DNA of 64,000 nt from Luteibacter sp. (GTDB lineage Bacteria; Pseudomonadota; Gammaproteobacteria; Xanthomonadales; Rhodanobacteraceae), in contig NZ_WNDO01000002.1 of the NCBI RefSeq assembly GCF_009912395.1, forward strand, positions 329,601 through 393,600, given 5' to 3'. The notes beneath the pieces are model-generated. The model did not search any database and had not been told where the DNA came from. It worked only from the letters and a program-made list of their open reading frames with translations. This document shows positions 1 to 8,812 of this stretch, one piece after another. The position numbers and the translations under genes were made by a program. Positions within the stretch are counted from its first letter, which is position 1. Each line of letters opens with the position of its first letter.

Positions 1-507
1 ATCACCGCCTCCAGCGCCGCGCTGGCCGTGCTGCTGCAGGAAGGCATCGGCGACACCATCCGCATCTCGCTCACGCCGGAGCCGGGCCAGTCGCGCACCG
101 GCGAGGTTATCGTGGCGCAGGAGCTGCTCCAGACCATGGGCCTGCGCGCGTTCACGCCGCTGGTCACGGCATGCCCGGGGTGCGGCCGCACCACCAGCGA
201 GTTCTTCCAGGAACTGGCCAAGACGGTGCAGGGCCATGTGCGCGAGCGCATGCCGGAATGGCGCGTGAAGTACGACGGTGTCGAAAACCTCACGCTGGCC
301 GTCATGGGCTGCGTGGTGAACGGTCCGGGCGAATCCAAGCACGCCAACATCGGTATATCGCTGCCGGGCAACGGTGAAGCGCCGTCTGCACCGGTGTTCA
401 TCGACGGCGAGAAGGCGATGACGCTGCGCGGCGACAACATCGCCGACGAGTTCGTGGCCATTCTCGACAACTACGTGGAAACCCACTACGCGGTTCGCCA
501 CGATTGA
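1..507 (+). CDS. ispG: 4-hydroxy-3-methylbut-2-enyl diphosphate synthase, C-terminal part
   Basis: This is the 3' part of ispG (gcpE); the reading frame is open from base 1, so the N-terminal barrel lies outside the window. IspG reduces MEcPP to HMBPP in the non-mevalonate isoprenoid pathway using a [4Fe-4S] cluster. The visible part holds the ligand pair CPGC within TACPGCGRT and the second ligand segment GCVVNGPGE, whose Cys and Glu match the third and fourth ligands of the E. coli enzyme. The C-terminus ends normally at TGA. A REP palindrome follows 15 bp downstream. The product call is firm; only the missing start is open. Confidence 0.97.
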   Translation: MTASSAALAVLLQEGIGDTIRISLTPEPGQSRTGEVIVAQELLQTMGLRAFTPLVTACPGCGRTTSEFFQELAKTVQGHVRERMPEWRVKYDGVENLTLAVMGCVVNGPGESKHANIGISLPGNGEAPSAPVFIDGEKAMTLRGDNIADEFVAILDNYVETHYAVRHD

Positions 508-522
508 TCCTTGGATTGTCCC

Positions 523-580
523 TGTAGGAGCGCGCTTGCGCGCGATCCCGCGGCAGCGGACCAGATTGCTGCTGCGGGAC
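523..580. repeat. REP palindrome (GTAGGAGCGCGC class)
   Basis: The motif TGTAGGAGCGCGCTTGCG is followed by an imperfect inner hairpin (CCCGCGGCAGCGG against GCTGCTGCGGG). The outer right arm seen in other copies is missing. It lies between ispG and the aldo/keto reductase gene. Confidence 0.8.
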
Positions 581-645
581 CGTACATGTTCTCGTCACGC
601 CGTTGCGCCCACGATGACGAACGGCATTCCACGCAGGACATCGGC

Positions 646-1476
646 ATGACGCATTCCGTTCCGCTTCTCGACCTCAACGACGGTCGCAAGGCACCGCAGC
701 TGGGCTTCGGCGTATTCCAGATCCCCAACGACGAGACCGCGAAGGCCGTCGAGGCTGCGCTCAAATCCGGCTATCGCTCCCTGGACACCGCGGCGATCTA
801 CAAGAATGAGGAAGGCGTGCGCCAGGGCATCGAGCGCTCCGGTGTCGCACGCAAGGACATCTTCCTCACCACCAAGCTGTGGAACAGCGAGCAGGGTTTC
901 GACGCGACGCTACGCGCTTTCGACGCCAGCCTGAAGAAGCTCGGCACCGACTACCTCGACCTTTACCTCGTCCACTGGCCGACGCCAAAGCACGATCGCT
1001 ACGTGGACACCTGGAAGGCCTTCATTCGCCTTCGCGAGGAAGGCCGCATCCGCTCCATCGGCGTGTCCAACTTCCAGCCCGACCATCTGGACCGGATCGT
1101 TCGAGAGACGGGCGTGACGCCTGTGGTGAACCAGATCGAGGTGCATCCGGATTTCGTCCAGAACGACGTGGTCGCGGCCAATCGCAAGCACAAGGTGATC
1201 ACCGAGGCGTGGAGTCCGCTGGGGCAGGGCGGTGACCTGCTGAAGAACGAAACCCTGGTGGCGCTGGGCAAGAAGCACGGCAAGAGCCCGGCACAGGTCG
1301 TGCTGCACTGGCACGTCCAGCTGGGTCACATGGTGATTCCGAAATCGGCGACGCCGGAGCGCATCCGCTCGAACATCGAGGTGTTCGATTTCCAGCTCGG
1401 GGATGACGACATGGCTGCCATCGCGAAGCTCGACGCGGGCAAGCGCATGGGCCCGCATCCCGATGAGTTGAACTGA
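646..1476 (+). CDS. Aldo/keto reductase (2,5-diketo-D-gluconate reductase-like)
   Basis: A 276-residue soluble NADPH-dependent aldo/keto reductase. The family tetrad is visible: Asp and Tyr in SLDTAAIYKNEEGV, Lys in FLTTKLW and His in LVHWP. A C-terminal IPKSATPERIRSN segment is the usual NADPH 2'-phosphate binding site. Length and motif order match the DkgA/DkgB group. I chose the ATG at 646 because homology begins there (MTHSVPLLDLNDG); the frame is open further upstream only through REP sequence. The substrate cannot be told from sequence; methylglyoxal, beta-keto esters and diketogluconate are all possible. It appears monocistronic, with a REP directly after the stop. Confidence 0.9.
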   Translation: MTHSVPLLDLNDGRKAPQLGFGVFQIPNDETAKAVEAALKSGYRSLDTAAIYKNEEGVRQGIERSGVARKDIFLTTKLWNSEQGFDATLRAFDASLKKLGTDYLDLYLVHWPTPKHDRYVDTWKAFIRLREEGRIRSIGVSNFQPDHLDRIVRETGVTPVVNQIEVHPDFVQNDVVAANRKHKVITEAWSPLGQGGDLLKNETLVALGKKHGKSPAQVVLHWHVQLGHMVIPKSATPERIRSNIEVFDFQLGDDDMAAIAKLDAGKRMGPHPDELN

Positions 1477-1481
1477 GACGT

Positions 1482-1507
1482 GTAGGAGCGCGCTTGCGCG
1501 CTCCTAC
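1482..1507. repeat. REP palindrome, minimal form, supplying a stop codon
   Basis: A perfect palindrome with 12-bp arms around TT (GTAGGAGCGCGC / GCGCGCTCCTAC). Its right end contains the TAG stop of the minus-strand gene that ends at 1504. It sits between two converging genes and could act as a bidirectional 3' hairpin, but it has no T-run. Confidence 0.85.
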
Positions 1508-1869
1508 TTGTCCATCGAAACATCCACCTCGATGGGATAGGGCGCTGGCGACTTGGGCGGCGTCGGCAAGGTCCACGTCGCGAACTGTCCGGCAAAACAG
1601 CTCGCCACCGGCGTCGCCGGACTCACCACGACATCGGTGCTGCGCCCATCCGAACCGACATTCGCCACCAGGGTGAACGGCCGCTTGTCCGCCGGTGCGT
1701 TGCTGGCGATGCAGTCGCGCAGGGCGTCGGTGGCGGGATTGCCGAAGTGATCCCACATCGCGCCCTGCCAGGCCTTGCCGTCGGGCTTGGCCTCCAGCGC
1801 TTTCGCGATGTGCATACGCTGGTCGAATCCAAGGTCGGTGGCGAGGGCCAGGGCAAGGGCCAGCAGCAT
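1504..1869 (-). CDS. Small exported protein of unknown function
   Basis: A 121-residue protein beginning MLLALALALATDLGFDQRM, a likely signal peptide without a clear cleavage motif. The mature part has a pattern (TLVANVGSDGRSTDVVVSP...CFAGQFATWTLPTPPKSPAPYPIEVDV) that recalls TonB C-terminal or energy-transducer-like folds, but the match is too weak to name. Two cysteines could form a disulfide in the periplasm. The ATG at 1869 has GGAGA seven bases upstream. The stop codon lies inside a REP palindrome. It diverges from the exported protein at 1974. Confidence 0.6.
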   Translation of the reverse strand: MLLALALALATDLGFDQRMHIAKALEAKPDGKAWQGAMWDHFGNPATDALRDCIASNAPADKRPFTLVANVGSDGRSTDVVVSPATPVASCFAGQFATWTLPTPPKSPAPYPIEVDVSMDK

Positions 1870-1973
1870 GCGAATGTCTCCAGGTCGGGTACGCCGGACA
1901 GGCGGGGAGTTCACATGGTCGCCACTACGGTCGTCACGTCAAGCGTCGCCGTCGTGACGCAAGGAGCACGCCC

Positions 1974-2282
1974 ATGCGTATCCTCACGTTTTTGCTGTCT
2001 GCCGGCCTCGTCGCCACCTCGGCCATGGCCCAGGACGCCGCGCGACCCGCTACGGCGGCACGCCCGGTCGATCCCGTCCAGCCCAATCCGGCCGCCGCGC
2101 CCGTGCATCCGGTGTCCAGCGCGGGGGCGACCGAACGCGGCATGGCGCCCGTGCAGCCCGCTCCGGGCGTGACGCGCCGCGTGGAAGAGGCCGGCAACCA
2201 CGACGTGGATGCCCAGGGTCACACGCTCGATCCGCATGGAAAGCCCGTCGGACAGTCTCCGGCGCCCACGTCATCGCGGTGA
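1974..2282 (+). CDS. Small Pro/Ala-rich periplasmic protein, unknown
   Basis: A 102-residue protein with a clear signal peptide (MRILTFLLSAGLVATSAMA, cleavage after AMA) followed by a low-complexity Ala/Pro/Val region and no predicted globular core. The ATG at 1974 follows an AGGAGC Shine-Dalgarno-like stretch. The function is unknown. A role as a periplasmic linker or stress-induced envelope peptide is possible but nothing shows it. Confidence 0.6.
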   Translation: MRILTFLLSAGLVATSAMAQDAARPATAARPVDPVQPNPAAAPVHPVSSAGATERGMAPVQPAPGVTRRVEEAGNHDVDAQGHTLDPHGKPVGQSPAPTSSR

Positions 2283-2359
2283 TTCCCCCGGTCTGGGGTC
2301 GCGCGGTCCGGTGCCCTGGGCTAACATCGCCTGAATATCGTATTCAGCCGGGAGTTGGG

Positions 2360-2674
2360 ATGAAACGTGCGATCGTCCTGGCCGTCGTGGCCCTCGCCCT
2401 CAGTGGGTGCCAGGGGATGGCCAGCAAGATGTCGAAGCTCGACGTCGGCACCGGCCGTGACGAGGTCATCGATCGCCTCGGCAAGCCGGACTCCGATCGC
2501 TCCATGATCGGCTACGAGGTGCTGAGCTGGCTTGACCGCCGCCCCTCGCGTTTCTCCTTCAGCCATCAGGACTACACCGTGGTCCTGAAGGACGAGAAGG
2601 TCACCCAATTCGGCCCCGGCCTGATCCGCCGCGACGGCAAGACCACGCTGCAGATCGAGACCGACGGCAACTAG
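2360..2674 (+). CDS. Small lipoprotein with SmpA/BamE-like fold
   Basis: A 104-residue lipoprotein: the signal MKRAIVLAVVALALSGC has the lipobox LSGC. The mature part has the SmpA/OmlA pattern, with DVGTGRDEVIDRLGKPDSDRS resembling the helix-turn of BamE and BLIP-like proteins (T/S-R-x-E-V...L-G-x-P). It is shorter than typical BamE, and BamE is normally elsewhere, so I call it BamE-like rather than BamE. GGAG lies six bases before the ATG. It is probably anchored to the outer membrane, facing the periplasm. Confidence 0.75.
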   Translation: MKRAIVLAVVALALSGCQGMASKMSKLDVGTGRDEVIDRLGKPDSDRSMIGYEVLSWLDRRPSRFSFSHQDYTVVLKDEKVTQFGPGLIRRDGKTTLQIETDGN

Positions 2675-2735
2675 CCCTGCGTCCCCTCCGGGCGCCGATA
2701 CCTTCTTTCGCGCGCCCGAATGCCGCCCCGATGCC

Positions 2736-2820
2736 TTGTAGGAGCGCGCTTGCGCGCGATCCCGCGGCAGCGGCAGTCTGGCCCGCTGCCGCGGGATCGC
2801 GCGCAAGCGCGCTCCTACAA
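2736..2820. repeat. REP/BIME-like perfect hairpin (38-bp arms)
   Basis: Two inverted REP copies form perfect 38-bp arms (2736-2773 and 2783-2820) around a nine-base loop. It lies between the lipoprotein gene and the converging ydcF-like gene, so it could end or insulate both transcripts. Confidence 0.92.
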
Positions 2821-2854
2821 GAACAGCCTGGGTAACCACCGCGACACAAGCGCG

Positions 2855-3598
2855 CTACAGCCACCCGCGACGGTGATACACCCATAGCGCCACATATTCC
2901 CGCAAGCTCCGCGCCGTCAGCGTAAGCGCGTCCCGCCGTGGCCACCACGCCGGTGCACGGGCCAGCAACGCATGCCCTTCATCCGCCGCCACCGGGCGCA
3001 CGGCCAGGCCAGCGGCGCGAAAACAGCCCATGGCGCGGCGCAGGTGGATATCCGAGCTGACCAGGGCGATCGCCTGCACCCCGTTGGCGCGCAGCACGGC
3101 GGCGGAGGCCAGCGCATTCTCGTGGGTGTTGGCGCTGCCGGCCTCGGTACGCAAGACCGAGGCCGGCACGCCGGCAAGGATGAGTCGACGCATGAGGTCG
3201 TCCGCCTGGTCCCGCCCTGACGCCAACAGCAAGGGCGCCTCGCCGTCGTTCCACAGCCTCAGCGCGGTGCCTGCGCGGCTATCCGGCGGCATGCCCTCGT
3301 CCGGCAGCTTGCCGCCGCCCAGCACGACGATCGCCTGGACCCGTGCCGGTTCCGGTGACCAGCCCGGCAGCAGCCCGTCGCGCAGCCAGAGGGCGAAGGC
3401 CGGCGTCGAGGCAAGCCATATCCATGCCACGGCGATCACCGCCAAAGCGGTGCCCACGCGAGGCCGGCGCCAGGCGATGAAGGCCAGCGCCAGGATGCCC
3501 AGCACTAGTGACTGGACGGCGGGATGGAGGAGGCGGCTCGCGTAGTCCAAGACGAAAGTTGTAATGCCCGTGGGTGGATGGGCGACAGGGTGGCGCAA
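2855..3598 (-). CDS. YdcF/ElyC family (DUF218) membrane protein
   Basis: A 247-residue protein with two N-terminal membrane segments (about residues 28-46 and 49-72) and a DUF218 domain after them. The domain carries the family motifs AIVVLGGG and SANTHENALASA near residues 88 and 154. Members such as ElyC and SanA act in envelope integrity and peptidoglycan precursor homeostasis in the inner membrane; their chemistry is not settled. The start is uncertain: residues 1-14 look unlike a membrane lead and a later start is possible. It is transcribed away from the EPS operon that begins at 3711. Confidence 0.85.
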   Translation of the reverse strand: MRHPVAHPPTGITTFVLDYASRLLHPAVQSLVLGILALAFIAWRRPRVGTALAVIAVAWIWLASTPAFALWLRDGLLPGWSPEPARVQAIVVLGGGKLPDEGMPPDSRAGTALRLWNDGEAPLLLASGRDQADDLMRRLILAGVPASVLRTEAGSANTHENALASAAVLRANGVQAIALVSSDIHLRRAMGCFRAAGLAVRPVAADEGHALLARAPAWWPRRDALTLTARSLREYVALWVYHRRGWL

Positions 3599-3710
3599 TC
3601 ACCTTTGTTCCGCCTTCGGTCAAACGGCATAGGCGGGCTGTCGAATGGACGCCATGGCCCATCGGCAAGACGATACCGACCGAGCGAAGTCACAGGGGTG
3701 GGTGGTCGTC

Positions 3711-4334
3711 ATGAAGCGTTGGAATCGCGTCGCCGTACTCATCGCGGCCGTCATGCTGGGTGCTTGCGCCACGGGTGGAAGCAGCTTGCCGCCACCGAAA
3801 CAGGAGGCCAGCAACACGATGGTCGACGCCTACCTGATCGGCGTCGACGACCAGTTGCAGGTCACCGTCTGGCACAACCCGGATCTCAGCGTTAGCGTGC
3901 CCGTGAGGCCCGATGGCAAGGTCACCGTGCCACTGGTGGGCGATGTCGCCGCAGGCGGGCGCAGCACCGACCAGGTCGCGGCGGAGATCCAGCAGAAACT
4001 CGCGCAATACATTCGCGATCCGCAGGTGGCGGTGATCCTCACCGCGTTGCGAAGCCATGAGTATCTATCCCGCGTGCGCGTCACCGGCGCCGTGCGCAGC
4101 CCCATTTCCATCCCGTACCGGCAGGGTATGACGGTGCTCGATGCGGTGCTTGCCGCCGGCGGCACCACCGAATTCGCGGCGCCCGACCGTACGGAGCTTT
4201 ACCGGCGCAACGACGGTGGCTCCACGCAGTCGTATTCGGTGCGCCTGGAAAAGATCCTCCAGCAAGGCGACCTCGCCAGCAATTACCCGGTGCAGCCGGG
4301 CGACGTGATCACGGTGCCGCAGCGCGCCTTCTGA
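3711..4334 (+). CDS. Polysaccharide export outer-membrane lipoprotein (GumB/Wza-like, short form)
   Basis: A 207-residue export protein with a lipoprotein signal (VLIAAVMLGAC) and, from about residue 40, the Poly_export domain (YLIGVDDQLQVTVWHNPDLS, VRPDGKVTVPLVGDV) followed by an SLBB-type beta-grasp segment (VRVTGAVRSP). It is much shorter than E. coli Wza (about 380 residues) and close to GumB, so the C-terminal membrane helix of Wza is absent and the barrel protein at 6696 may supply the outer-membrane passage. The ATG at 3711 fits the lipoprotein signal. It is the first gene of the EPS operon, 34 bp before the chain-length gene. Confidence 0.9.
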   Translation: MKRWNRVAVLIAAVMLGACATGGSSLPPPKQEASNTMVDAYLIGVDDQLQVTVWHNPDLSVSVPVRPDGKVTVPLVGDVAAGGRSTDQVAAEIQQKLAQYIRDPQVAVILTALRSHEYLSRVRVTGAVRSPISIPYRQGMTVLDAVLAAGGTTEFAAPDRTELYRRNDGGSTQSYSVRLEKILQQGDLASNYPVQPGDVITVPQRAF

Positions 4335-4368
4335 ACAAACCCGTGAATCCGGGTGCAAGGGGTCATCG

Positions 4369-5901
4369 ATGAGTGGTGAACTGGTTCCGTTCGCGGGCAT
4401 GCTGCCCGCCCTGCTCGGCGAGGCACGCCGGCGACGCATGGCGATGGGCGTGACCTTCGCGGTCATCGCGCTGCTCGCGCTCGCGCTCGGCCTGGCATGG
4501 CCGAAGAAATACGAAGCCTCGGTCACCATCCTGGCGCAGGAGTCGAGCATCATCACGCCGCTGATGGAAGGCGCCGCCTCCGCCACCGGCAACAAGAACC
4601 GCGCCGGCATCGCGCGCGATGTGATCTTCAGCCGCAAGGTGATGGACGAGGTGATGGCGGCCGGTGGGTGGGACGCCACCAAGCCGTCGCCGCTGGAGCG
4701 CGACAAGATCATCGAAGGCATCAAGTCGCGCACGAAGATCGTCAACACCCGCGACAACATCATCACCATCAGCTATTTCGACTCCGATCCGCGGCGGGCC
4801 TTCACGGTTACCCGCTCGTTCGGTCAGCTGTTCATCAGCGAAAGCCTGGCTTCCAAGCAGCAGGAAAGCCGCGAGGCCTATGAGTTCATCAACAGCCAGG
4901 TCGAGGCCTACCGGGCCAAGCTCACGGACGCCGAGGACAAGCTGAAGACCTACCGCGATGCCAATCCCGACGCCCGTCCGGGCAGCGAGATCGACACCAA
5001 TTCGCGGATCAGCCAGCTGCGCACGCAGATCGAAACCAATCGCATGGACTACATGCAGAAGCAGTCGCAGGCCGCCGCGCTTTCGTCGCAGTTAACCGGC
5101 GAGTCCGAAGTGAACGCGGTGCAGACCGTCGGCGGCATCTACCAGTCGCAGTTGGCCGACCTGCAAGGCCAGCTCGACAAGCTGCTGCTCAACTACACCG
5201 AGGACTATCCGGACGTGGTGCGCATCCGCCACCAGATGGACGACGTGCGCAACCAGATGCAAGTCGCCGATGCGCGTCGTGCCGCCGGCGCGCCGATGCC
5301 GGTGGACCACGCGACCACGCTCAACCCGGTCTACCAGCAGATGCGCGTACAACTAGCCGGCGTGCGCGGCGATGCCGCCGCGAGTGCCGCACGGGTCTCC
5401 GCCAGCGAATCGATGCTGCAGTCGGAGCTGGAGCGCAGCAAGCGCATCGCCAACTCCGAGAACGTCACGGCCGAACTCACCCGTGACTACACGGTCAACC
5501 GCGATGTGTATCAGGATCTTCTGAAGCGTCGCGAAAACGCCCGCGTGTCGATGAACCTCGACGCCGAGCAGCGGGGCCTCACCTTCCTCGTGCAAAACCC
5601 GGCCATGCTGCCGCTGGTGCCCTCGGGCCTGCGCTTCATGCATTTCGGCCTCGCCGGCCTCGCGCTCTCGGTGGCCATACCGTTCGGCCTGCTGTTCGCC
5701 GTGGCCCGTTTCGATCCCCGCGTACGTTCAGCGTCGCAGGTCGAAAAGGCCACCGGCTTCCCGGTGCTAGCCACGGTGCCGTTCTATCCCACGCCGGGCG
5801 ACCGTCGTCGCGACCATGTGCGCAACGTGACCCTGGTGCTCATCGTTGTCGGCGTGGCGGCGGTGTACCTGCTGCTGTTCCTGATCCGGATGAAGGGCTG
5901 A
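4369..5901 (+). CDS. EPS chain-length determinant (Wzz/GumC/EpsF-type, GNVR domain)
   Basis: A 510-residue polysaccharide co-polymerase. An N-terminal membrane helix lies near residues 24-43 (TFAVIALLALALGLAWP). A Wzz domain with long coiled-coil stretches follows to about residue 400, including the GNVR-like segment ELTRDYTVNRDVYQDLLKRRENARVS split around residue 365. Two further membrane helices lie near residues 424-448 and 484-506. Size and layout fit the exosortase-associated EPS subfamily. It works in the inner membrane with the ATPase-like protein encoded three bases downstream and the GumB-like exporter upstream to control polymer length. Confidence 0.92.
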   Translation: MSGELVPFAGMLPALLGEARRRRMAMGVTFAVIALLALALGLAWPKKYEASVTILAQESSIITPLMEGAASATGNKNRAGIARDVIFSRKVMDEVMAAGGWDATKPSPLERDKIIEGIKSRTKIVNTRDNIITISYFDSDPRRAFTVTRSFGQLFISESLASKQQESREAYEFINSQVEAYRAKLTDAEDKLKTYRDANPDARPGSEIDTNSRISQLRTQIETNRMDYMQKQSQAAALSSQLTGESEVNAVQTVGGIYQSQLADLQGQLDKLLLNYTEDYPDVVRIRHQMDDVRNQMQVADARRAAGAPMPVDHATTLNPVYQQMRVQLAGVRGDAAASAARVSASESMLQSELERSKRIANSENVTAELTRDYTVNRDVYQDLLKRRENARVSMNLDAEQRGLTFLVQNPAMLPLVPSGLRFMHFGLAGLALSVAIPFGLLFAVARFDPRVRSASQVEKATGFPVLATVPFYPTPGDRRRDHVRNVTLVLIVVGVAAVYLLLFLIRMKG

Positions 5902-5904
5902 GCC

Positions 5905-6657
5905 ATGACCAAGATCGCCGTCGATACCGCCGACTATGCCGCGCACACCGACGATGTCGTGCCGCCGGGCCACTCCATCGCGCGCATGCGCGACGAGGCG
6001 CACGCGCTGGTACCGCTGGAGTGCGAGCGCAAGCGGCTGATCCATCGCGAGGACTCCGTTCGCCAGCAGTCCGATGCGTTCCGCGGCATACGTACACGCT
6101 TGTTGGAGATGGGCGGCGAGGGCAACTTCGTGACCCTGGTGGTCGCGGTCAGTCCGCGCTCGGGGGCGAGCTTCGTCGCGCGCAACCTCGCTACCGCGTT
6201 CGCTTTCGACGAAGCCAAGACCAGCCTGCTGGTGGACTGCAACCTGCGTTATCCCAACCAGCACAAGGCGTTCGGCGTCGAACCGTCCACGGGTGGCCTC
6301 ATCGATTTTCTGGAACACCCGTCGCGCGGCATCGCCTCGATCATGTACCACACCGGGGTGCCGCGCCTGCGCCTGATTCCCGCCGGCAAGTCGCGCGAGA
6401 ACGGCGGCGAGTACTTCTCGTCCTTCCGCATGCGCGCCGCGCTGGACTCCTTGCGTTGCCGCTACTCGGATCGCTACCTGTTTCTCGACGGACCGCCGGT
6501 GAAGGGATCGCCGGACGCCCGCATCCTGGCCGACCTGGCCGATGTGGTGGTGCTGGTGGCCGGCTACGGCCGCGACACCCCCGCCGCGATCAGCCAGGCC
6601 GTCGCCAATTTCGATCCCGCCAAGTTCGCCGGCGTGGTGTTCAACCAGACACCGTGA
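5905..6657 (+). CDS. BY-kinase-like CpsD/EpsG ATPase lacking the Walker A lysine
   Basis: A 250-residue cytoplasmic P-loop protein of the MinD/BY-kinase fold that in related loci partners the Wzz-like protein. The N-terminal QSDAFRGIRTRLLEM segment is the usual interaction helix and LLVDCNLRYPN matches Walker A'. The Walker A site, normally GxxGxGKS/T, reads SPRSGASF here, so the catalytic lysine and its GK pair are missing. The C-terminus (VFNQTP) has no tyrosine cluster. ATP hydrolysis and autophosphorylation are therefore doubtful; a structural regulator of polymerisation is more likely. It is tightly coupled to the upstream gene. Confidence 0.85.
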   Translation: MTKIAVDTADYAAHTDDVVPPGHSIARMRDEAHALVPLECERKRLIHREDSVRQQSDAFRGIRTRLLEMGGEGNFVTLVVAVSPRSGASFVARNLATAFAFDEAKTSLLVDCNLRYPNQHKAFGVEPSTGGLIDFLEHPSRGIASIMYHTGVPRLRLIPAGKSRENGGEYFSSFRMRAALDSLRCRYSDRYLFLDGPPVKGSPDARILADLADVVVLVAGYGRDTPAAISQAVANFDPAKFAGVVFNQTP

Positions 6658-6695
6658 AAGCGGTCCGTGCCTTGGCAGGGGCCCGGGGAGGGAAC

Positions 6696-8054
6696 ATGGC
6701 TTCGTACAGGCTAGCCCGCGCGGTCGTCCTCGCGCTGGCCGCGACACCCGCCCTGGCGACGGCGGGCACGCTGGACTACACGCTCTACACCGGACTGGAA
6801 CACAGCAACAATATCGCGCTGTCGTCGAACAACCCGATCAGCGAGAACGTGCTGACCCCGGGCGCCACGTTCCAGTTCATCCAGCAGGGTTCCACCTTCC
6901 AGGCGAATATCGCCGGCACCTTGGAGTACCGGAAATACCTCGATAACCATTTCGATTCCCAGGCGCAGACCCAGCTCGCCGGCCAGGCGAACTGGACGAT
7001 CGTGCCTCAGCGGCTGGATTTTTCCGTTGAAGACTACGCCGGCGTGCAGCCGGTGGACCAGCTCGCCAGCAACTCGCCGAACAACCAGCAACAGACCAAC
7101 GTACTGGTCCTGGGCCCGACATGGCGCATGCGCTTTGGCGATGCGGCGCGGGGTCAGGTGGAGTTGCGCTACATCGATAGCTACGCGTCCAAGGTGGACG
7201 ATTTCGACTCGAAACGCGGCTTGCTCGCCTTGCGGCTTTTTCGCGACCTGAATCCCACCGACCAGGTCTCGGCGAACGTCGAGTTGCAGCGCATCCATTT
7301 CGATAACCAGCCGTCCACCGCCGACTACGATCGCCGGGAGGCCTTCCTGCGCTACACCAGCACGCTGGCGCGCTTCGACGCGGACGTGGTGCTGGGCGGC
7401 ACGCAGCTTTCGTTCGATGGCGGAAGGGACACCTCCGCGCCGCTGTTCCGTGCACGACTGGGCTGGCAGCCCACGCCGCGCAACGCGTTCAACCTGAGCG
7501 GTACCTACCAGTACGCCGACGCCGCGCAGGACATCATCACGTCACCGGGCGTCTACACCAGCGCCGGTGCGGCGGATCGCGTCGAGTCGATCGACCCCTT
7601 CGCCAACACGGCGGGGCTGGGGCGGGGCATCACCTCGGGCATCGGCGTGGGCAGCGCGGTGATCGGCTCGCAGGTCTACAAGGAGCAGCGCGTCGAGGCG
7701 TCGTGGAACTGGCGCTCGGAGCGCATCAACCTGACGGTGTCGCCGTCGTTCAACCGTCTGCGCTACATCGACGACCGCACCTTCGACCAGACCGCCCACG
7801 ACATCAGCGTGGGTCTCGGTTACCGGATCCGGCCGACGTTGACCCTGACGGGTTTCGTCACGGCCGAAAAACTCAAATACGACACCATCGACCGCAAGGA
7901 CAACACCGTTCGCGTGGGGCTCGACCTCGGCCAGCAATGGAACCGCCACTGGAGCTGGCACGTATCAGCCGCCAGGGAGAGGCGGAACAGCGACGCCGTC
8001 GGACAGAGTTATCGCGAAACGCAGTTCTTCGTCGGCGTGGTTTACAGGAGGTAG
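6696..8054 (+). CDS. Outer-membrane beta-barrel of exosortase-type EPS locus (TIGR03016-like)
   Basis: A 452-residue exported protein. It has a signal peptide ending near ATPALATAG, then repeated alternating amphipathic strands with the aromatic belt typical of an outer-membrane barrel, ending in FFVGVVYRR. Layout and position match the PEP-CTERM/exosortase-associated barrel family (TIGR03016). Its proposed role is passage or anchoring of EPS at the outer membrane, which is inference. The ATG at 6696 has a strong GGGGAGG site. The frame is open far upstream, but that part overlaps the kinase-like gene and is not coding. Confidence 0.82.
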   Translation: MASYRLARAVVLALAATPALATAGTLDYTLYTGLEHSNNIALSSNNPISENVLTPGATFQFIQQGSTFQANIAGTLEYRKYLDNHFDSQAQTQLAGQANWTIVPQRLDFSVEDYAGVQPVDQLASNSPNNQQQTNVLVLGPTWRMRFGDAARGQVELRYIDSYASKVDDFDSKRGLLALRLFRDLNPTDQVSANVELQRIHFDNQPSTADYDRREAFLRYTSTLARFDADVVLGGTQLSFDGGRDTSAPLFRARLGWQPTPRNAFNLSGTYQYADAAQDIITSPGVYTSAGAADRVESIDPFANTAGLGRGITSGIGVGSAVIGSQVYKEQRVEASWNWRSERINLTVSPSFNRLRYIDDRTFDQTAHDISVGLGYRIRPTLTLTGFVTAEKLKYDTIDRKDNTVRVGLDLGQQWNRHWSWHVSAARERRNSDAVGQSYRETQFFVGVVYRR

Positions 8055-8056
8055 AC

Positions 8057-8812
8057 ATGCGAGCCGGTTCCGAATCGCCGTTCTTCTTCGGCGCGCGCTC
8101 AGGTCTTTTCGGCATGTATCACGCGCCGGAAGGGCAAAAGCGCAGCGCGTTGCTCATGTGTCCGCCGCTCGGGCAGGATCTCATCCGCTGCCATCGCTTG
8201 TACCGGCAACTGGCCCAGGCCGTCGCTGCCCGTGGCTTCGCGGTGCTGCGCTTCGACTACCACGGCACCGGGGATTCGGCGGGCGACAGCGCCGATGTTC
8301 AATGGGATCGCTGTGTCGCGGATACCGTTGCCGCTGCCGCCGAATTGCGTGCCCGCTCCGGCGTGGATCGGGTGATCGCCTTCGGCGCGCGTCTGGGCGC
8401 CAGCGTGGCGCTTTCCGCCAGCGAAGCCCGCTTCGCCGACGTGATCGCCTGGGACGCCGTGCTCGACGGCCAGGGATACATGGCGTCGCTCGATGCCTTG
8501 CAGGCGGCCTTGCGCGAGGATGCGGGGCGCTTCACGCGACCGCGCGCGCACGCCGATGTCGCGGCCCAGTGGCTGGGTTTCGCCGTAGGCGATCCACTGC
8601 GCCGGCAACTCGCCGCGCTGCGTCCGGAGGCCTTGCGCGCACCCTCGCTGGCGATCGACTCCACCGCCACCACGCCCCGGACCGAGGGAACCACGCGCAT
8701 ACTGCCGCTCGGCCAGCCCACGCCCTGGAACGACCTGCGTCGACTGGAGTCGGCGATCCTCTCCCATCCGCTGATCCGTGCGGTAGGCGACTACCTAGAG
8801 GAGGCCGCATGA
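8057..8812 (+). CDS. Exosortase-associated hydrolase 2-like alpha/beta hydrolase without nucleophilic serine
   Basis: A 251-residue alpha/beta-hydrolase-fold protein resembling the exosortase A-associated hydrolase 2 family (TIGR03101). The strand MCPPLGQDLIRCHRLYRQLA and the motif RFDYHGTGDSAG are typical. At the nucleophile elbow the expected GxSxG reads GARLGA, with Arg in place of Ser, so classic serine-hydrolase chemistry is not expected. An AGGAGG site lies directly upstream of the ATG. It overlaps the next gene by four bases (ATGA). The function is unknown; it may bind rather than cleave a lipid-linked intermediate. Confidence 0.8.
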   Translation: MRAGSESPFFFGARSGLFGMYHAPEGQKRSALLMCPPLGQDLIRCHRLYRQLAQAVAARGFAVLRFDYHGTGDSAGDSADVQWDRCVADTVAAAAELRARSGVDRVIAFGARLGASVALSASEARFADVIAWDAVLDGQGYMASLDALQAALREDAGRFTRPRAHADVAAQWLGFAVGDPLRRQLAALRPEALRAPSLAIDSTATTPRTEGTTRILPLGQPTPWNDLRRLESAILSHPLIRAVGDYLEEAA

